This document shows, piece after piece, positions 60,560 to 64,000 of a stretch of DNA of 64,000 nucleotides (the stretch's first letter is position 1; each line of letters opens with the position of its first letter). A model generated the notes under the pieces. It had not been told where the DNA came from and searched no databases. It was given only the letters and a program-made list of their open reading frames with translations. This DNA is from Mycolicibacterium fortuitum subsp. fortuitum (lineage in GTDB: Bacteria > Actinomycetota > Actinomycetes > Mycobacteriales > Mycobacteriaceae): NCBI RefSeq assembly GCF_022179545.1, contig NZ_AP025518.1:2976001-3040000 (forward strand), read 5' to 3'. Both the position numbers and the translations under genes were made by a program.

Positions 60560-62014
60560 ATGTTCGAAGGCGATTCCGATGCCGTACTGATCGACCGGAT
60601 CAGTGCCGCGACGCGAGCCGAATCGGTGGCGATCGCCGCCCGGCTGGCCGCGATCGGAGCACTGGATTCACTGCGCGAACAAGAACTGGTCGACTCGATT
60701 TTGTGGCGGACCGATCCGTTCGAGGAAGTCGCTGCCGAAATCTCGGCAGCGATGCGGATCGCCCGGGGTCGCGCCGCCACCCAGATTCATCACGCCCGAG
60801 TCCTACGGGACAAACTTCCCCTGGTCGCGGCCCGCTTCGCCGTCGGGGACATCGACTATCGGGTGGTGCGGATGATCATCGCCCGCACCGGCATCGTCGA
60901 TCCGTCGGTCTGGGGCGGGCTGGACGCCGAGCTGGCCGCCCGAGCCCACCGCTGGATGCGGTTCTCCGAACGACAACTCCGGGACCGTATCGATCAGTGG
61001 ATCGCCAAACTCGACCCCAACGGGGTACGCGTCCCGCCCGATATCAGTGAGCAACGGTTCGTCCAGATCGAACCCAGCACACCCGGCATGGCCTCGATCT
61101 GGGCCAACATCGATGCTGTCGAGGCGGCGGCGTTGGATCAACGCCTGGATGCGGTGGCCAACACAGTGTGTGAGCAGGATCCACGCAGCCATGAGCAGCG
61201 CCGCGCCGACGCGATCGGGCCGCTGGCCCGACTGCAAGCCCACCTGGCCTGCCGGTGCGGGCGCGAGGACTGCCCGGCCGCGCAGAACCGGGCCGCCGCT
61301 GATGCGGCCGTGGTGCATGTACTGGCTGGAAAGTCCACGGTCGACGGTGGCTCGGATGCGCCGGGCTATCTGCCCGGGCATGGGATCTTGCCGGCCGAAT
61401 CGGTGCGTAACGTGGCTGCCCACGCCAAAATCAAACCGGTCCGGATGCCGGCCACAACCAGCGAGCCGGCCGAGCAGGCGGTGAATGCAGAGCCGGGGTA
61501 TCGACCCTCCGCGGCACTGTCGGAGTTCATCCGCTGGCGGGATCTGACCTGTCGGTTTCCTGGGTGTGATGCCCCGGCTGAGCGTTGCGATATCGACCAC
61601 ACCGCCCCGTGGCCTTTGGGTCCGACGCATCCGTCCAACACCAAGCTGTACTGCCGGGCCCATCACCTGATCAAAACGTTCTGCCCGGGCTGGTCAGACC
61701 GCCAATACCCTGACGGCACCGTCGAAGTCACCACCCCGACCGGGCATACCTACACCACCGAACCCCACAGCGGCGCCCTGTTCGACGACCTGGCCACCCC
61801 CACCGGGAACCTCAATCTCACCGACCCGCCACCCGGACCGGGTCCGAACCGCAGTGCGAAGATGCCCAAACGGTCCCGCACCCGCGAACAAGACCGCCAA
61901 GACCGCATCGCCGAAGAACGCCGCCTACGTGCCGAATTCAACAACGACCTCGCCCACGAACGCGCCTACCAAGCCTGGCTCGCCGAAGAGCACGGACCAC
62001 CCCCACCCTTCTGA
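60560..62014 (+). CDS. DUF222/HNH endonuclease-type protein (REP13E12 family)
   Basis: The 484-residue protein has an N-terminal DUF222 helical domain (about residues 5-290) and a C-terminal HNH region: RDLTCRFPGCDAPAERCDIDHTAPW, then LYCRAHHLIKTF. It appears complete. This family forms the dispersed REP13E12 repeats of mycobacteria, whose copies contain the attachment site of phage phiRv1. In M. tuberculosis that prophage interrupts such a gene between bioD and bioB, so this is the corresponding uninterrupted copy. The orientation here is +, unlike the reported -. Role unknown. Confidence 0.9.
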   Translation: MFEGDSDAVLIDRISAATRAESVAIAARLAAIGALDSLREQELVDSILWRTDPFEEVAAEISAAMRIARGRAATQIHHARVLRDKLPLVAARFAVGDIDYRVVRMIIARTGIVDPSVWGGLDAELAARAHRWMRFSERQLRDRIDQWIAKLDPNGVRVPPDISEQRFVQIEPSTPGMASIWANIDAVEAAALDQRLDAVANTVCEQDPRSHEQRRADAIGPLARLQAHLACRCGREDCPAAQNRAAADAAVVHVLAGKSTVDGGSDAPGYLPGHGILPAESVRNVAAHAKIKPVRMPATTSEPAEQAVNAEPGYRPSAALSEFIRWRDLTCRFPGCDAPAERCDIDHTAPWPLGPTHPSNTKLYCRAHHLIKTFCPGWSDRQYPDGTVEVTTPTGHTYTTEPHSGALFDDLATPTGNLNLTDPPPGPGPNRSAKMPKRSRTREQDRQDRIAEERRLRAEFNNDLAHERAYQAWLAEEHGPPPPF

Positions 62015-62024
62015 ACGGGCCGGA

Positions 62025-62642
62025 TTAATCCGGGCTGTGTTGTGGCACCTCGCGCCCGGAGCTGAGCGTGCTGGCGCCACGTACCGCCAGGCCGTCTACG
62101 AGCAATTGCAGGCCGAAGGCGAATTGCCGGGAGGTGTCACGGGTGAGCACCGACTGCTCGTCGACCAATGCGCCGGCGGCGTCCCACTGCAGCCGGGACT
62201 GCTCGTCAGCGGTGAACCCAAGTACGTAGTAGAGCACCGTGCGGGCGGCCAACTCGTCGTCCGGCGACACCACCCCAGCCCGCCGGGCGGCGTCGGCGAG
62301 TTGGGCCACGATTTCCATGGCCAGCTGTGACTGTCCGGCCGCGAAGCTCGATGACACCAGTTCGGCTCCGTCGGTGTGCGACAGCAGTGCGTCGCGCAAC
62401 GCCACACAGATCTCGTGGATCTGGCCCGGCCAGGACGTTGTCGTGGATTCGGTGCGAGCAGGCTGCAGGATGCGGTCGGCGACGGCGCCGAGTAGCTCTT
62501 GTTTGTTGGCAAAGTGCCAGTACAACGCGCCGGGGCTCACGTTGAGCTCACGAGCCAGGCGTCGCATTGTCAGGTCGGCGATGCCGTAGTTGTCCAGGAT
62601 GGCTGTCGCCGCATCCACCACGTCGGGTTTGTGGAGTTGCAC
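62025..62642 (-). CDS. bioQ: TetR-type repressor of biotin genes (BioQ)
   Basis: The 205-residue TetR-family protein has the HTH at about residues 22-55 (LTMRRLARELNVSPGALYWHFANKQELLGAV). Position next to bioB, together with a BioQ box 16 bases upstream of its GTG, identifies it as BioQ, which represses bioF/D, bioB and itself. TAGGGT six bases before the GTG could be a -10, which would make the mRNA leaderless and place the box in the promoter spacer. Its end nearly abuts the DUF222 gene. Confidence 0.88.
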   Translation of the reverse strand: MQLHKPDVVDAATAILDNYGIADLTMRRLARELNVSPGALYWHFANKQELLGAVADRILQPARTESTTTSWPGQIHEICVALRDALLSHTDGAELVSSSFAAGQSQLAMEIVAQLADAARRAGVVSPDDELAARTVLYYVLGFTADEQSRLQWDAAGALVDEQSVLTRDTSRQFAFGLQLLVDGLAVRGASTLSSGREVPQHSPD

Positions 62643-62657
62643 ACCGTTACCCTAGCC

Positions 62658-62670
62658 TGAACGGTGTTCA
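62658..62670. promoter_or_regulatory. BioQ box between bioQ and bioB
   Basis: TGAACGGTGTTCA is identical to the box before bioF, including the flanking CC and A. It lies 15 bases upstream of the bioQ start and 42 bases upstream of bioB, so one site can control both divergent genes. Confidence 0.88.
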
Positions 62671-62694
62671 AGTGTCGGCTCGCCGACTACATGA

Positions 62695-63720
<1,026 letters not shown>

Positions 63721-63729
63721 AACAGGGGT

Positions 63730-63990
63730 GTGGTGATCTCCGAGATGGCAGAAACGCCGGCACTTCCCGCGCCCGTCGGCGCCGGCCTATACAACGTCTA
63801 CACCGGCGTGCAGGCTGACGCGGCGAACGGGGCAGCGCTGCCCACCGCTGCTCAGCTCGGCTTGGAGCCGCCCCGGTACTGCGCCGAGTGTGGCCGCCGG
63901 ATGATCGTCCAGGTGCGGCCTACCGGGTGGTGGGCCAAGTGTTCGAGGCATGGACAGGTGGATTCGACGGACCTGGACACGCGGCGATGA
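63730..63990 (+). CDS. bsaP: Biotin synthase auxiliary protein BsaP
   Basis: The 86-residue protein has the metal- or cluster-binding motif [10 protein letters not shown] and a further Cys and His in WWAKCSRHG. Small proteins with this pattern directly after bioB (Rv1590 position) have been reported as essential partners of mycobacterial BioB, probably through an iron-sulfur cluster. The start may be GTG 63730, GTG 63733 or ATG 63745; AGGGG precedes the first two. The stop overlaps the ATG of the next gene. Confidence 0.85.
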   Translation: MVISEMAETPALPAPVGAGLYNVYTGVQADAANGAALPTAAQLGLEPPRYCAECGRRMIVQVRPTGWWAKCSRHGQVDSTDLDTRR

Positions 63991-64000
63991 GCCTTTCGGG
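63987..64000 (+). CDS. Start of the next gene, cut by the window edge
   Basis: ATGAGCCTTTCGGG begins in the ATGA overlap with the bsaP stop and runs off the right edge after four codons (MSLS). The coupling suggests it belongs to the bioB-bsaP transcript; in M. tuberculosis a membrane protein gene (Rv1591) follows. Nothing more can be said. Confidence 0.5.

Noticed and set aside
62020-62033. Perfect 14-bp palindrome CCGGATT/AATCCGG at the bioQ end
   Set aside because: It has no loop to form a terminator, overlaps the bioQ stop and has no second copy seen, so it may be chance.

Overview
This window is a high-GC actinobacterial chromosome segment, almost certainly from a mycobacterium and probably a fast grower (Mycolicibacterium type). 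The evidence is gene content and order. mutA-mutB-meaB-lipL, ileS-dinX-ansA-lspA-rluD-like-dnaE1, ilvA, treZ-treY-treX-acyltransferase and bioA-bioF-bioD-bioQ-bioB-bsaP follow the order known from about Rv1492 to Rv1591 of M. tuberculosis, with lineage-specific genes inserted. Mycobacterial families (PapA, FAAL FadD, Sap/Gap, PE-PPE hydrolase, MmpL, LpqH-like and DUF4333 lipoproteins) confirm this. Species cannot be fixed from sequence alone.

Layout. 1-5.5 kb: methylmalonyl-CoA mutase (mutA 3' end, mutB), its GTPase chaperone MeaB, a DUF4333 lipoprotein and a LipL-like serine esterase. 5.5-6.5 kb: a gene-free, relatively AT-rich leader with repeats and a palindrome. 6.5-22.4 kb: a lipid island with a single-module fully reducing Pks, PapA, FAAL FadD, Sap/Gap membrane protein and PE-PPE-domain acyltransferase on the + strand. 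They face an MmpL transporter, a 7-TM protein and an HTH regulator on the - strand; half of a condensation domain follows. papA and fadD are fused out of frame by an apparent deletion, so the pathway is probably broken in this strain or assembly. The slot between lipL and ileS is where the LOS locus lies in other mycobacteria. 22.5-34.5 kb: T-box-controlled ileS, dinB/dinX, two tandem four-cysteine secreted proteins, ansA, lspA, a pseudouridine synthase, RarD, a YCII/ECF42 sigma pair and a TetR gene with a probably leaderless promoter. 34.5-42.5 kb: dnaE1, a PPOX/MerR divergent pair around a perfect palindrome, a SAM methyltransferase, small envelope proteins and ilvA. 42.5-48.4 kb: an M4 metallopeptidase without signal peptide, a tyrosinase translationally coupled to a DUF2182 membrane protein, and an MFS/HxlR divergent pair. 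48.4-56.7 kb: an acyltransferase-treX-treY-treZ operon. 56.8-64 kb: the biotin regulon with two identical BioQ boxes, a DUF222/HNH (REP13E12-type) gene at the site that houses prophage phiRv1 in M. tuberculosis, and bsaP.

How they work together. MutAB/MeaB interconverts succinyl-CoA and methylmalonyl-CoA, the extender that the adjacent Pks appears to select. TreXYZ makes trehalose, the usual acceptor of PapA/Chp/MmpL acyl-lipid systems. BioA/F/D/B with BsaP make biotin, needed by the acyl-CoA carboxylases that supply malonyl- and methylmalonyl-CoA. The most notable observations are the papA-fadD deletion, a 16-bp palindrome shared by the two flanks of the lipid island, the tyrosinase-DUF2182 pair (a possible copper-loading system), and the operators read directly around the MerR, HxlR and BioQ genes.
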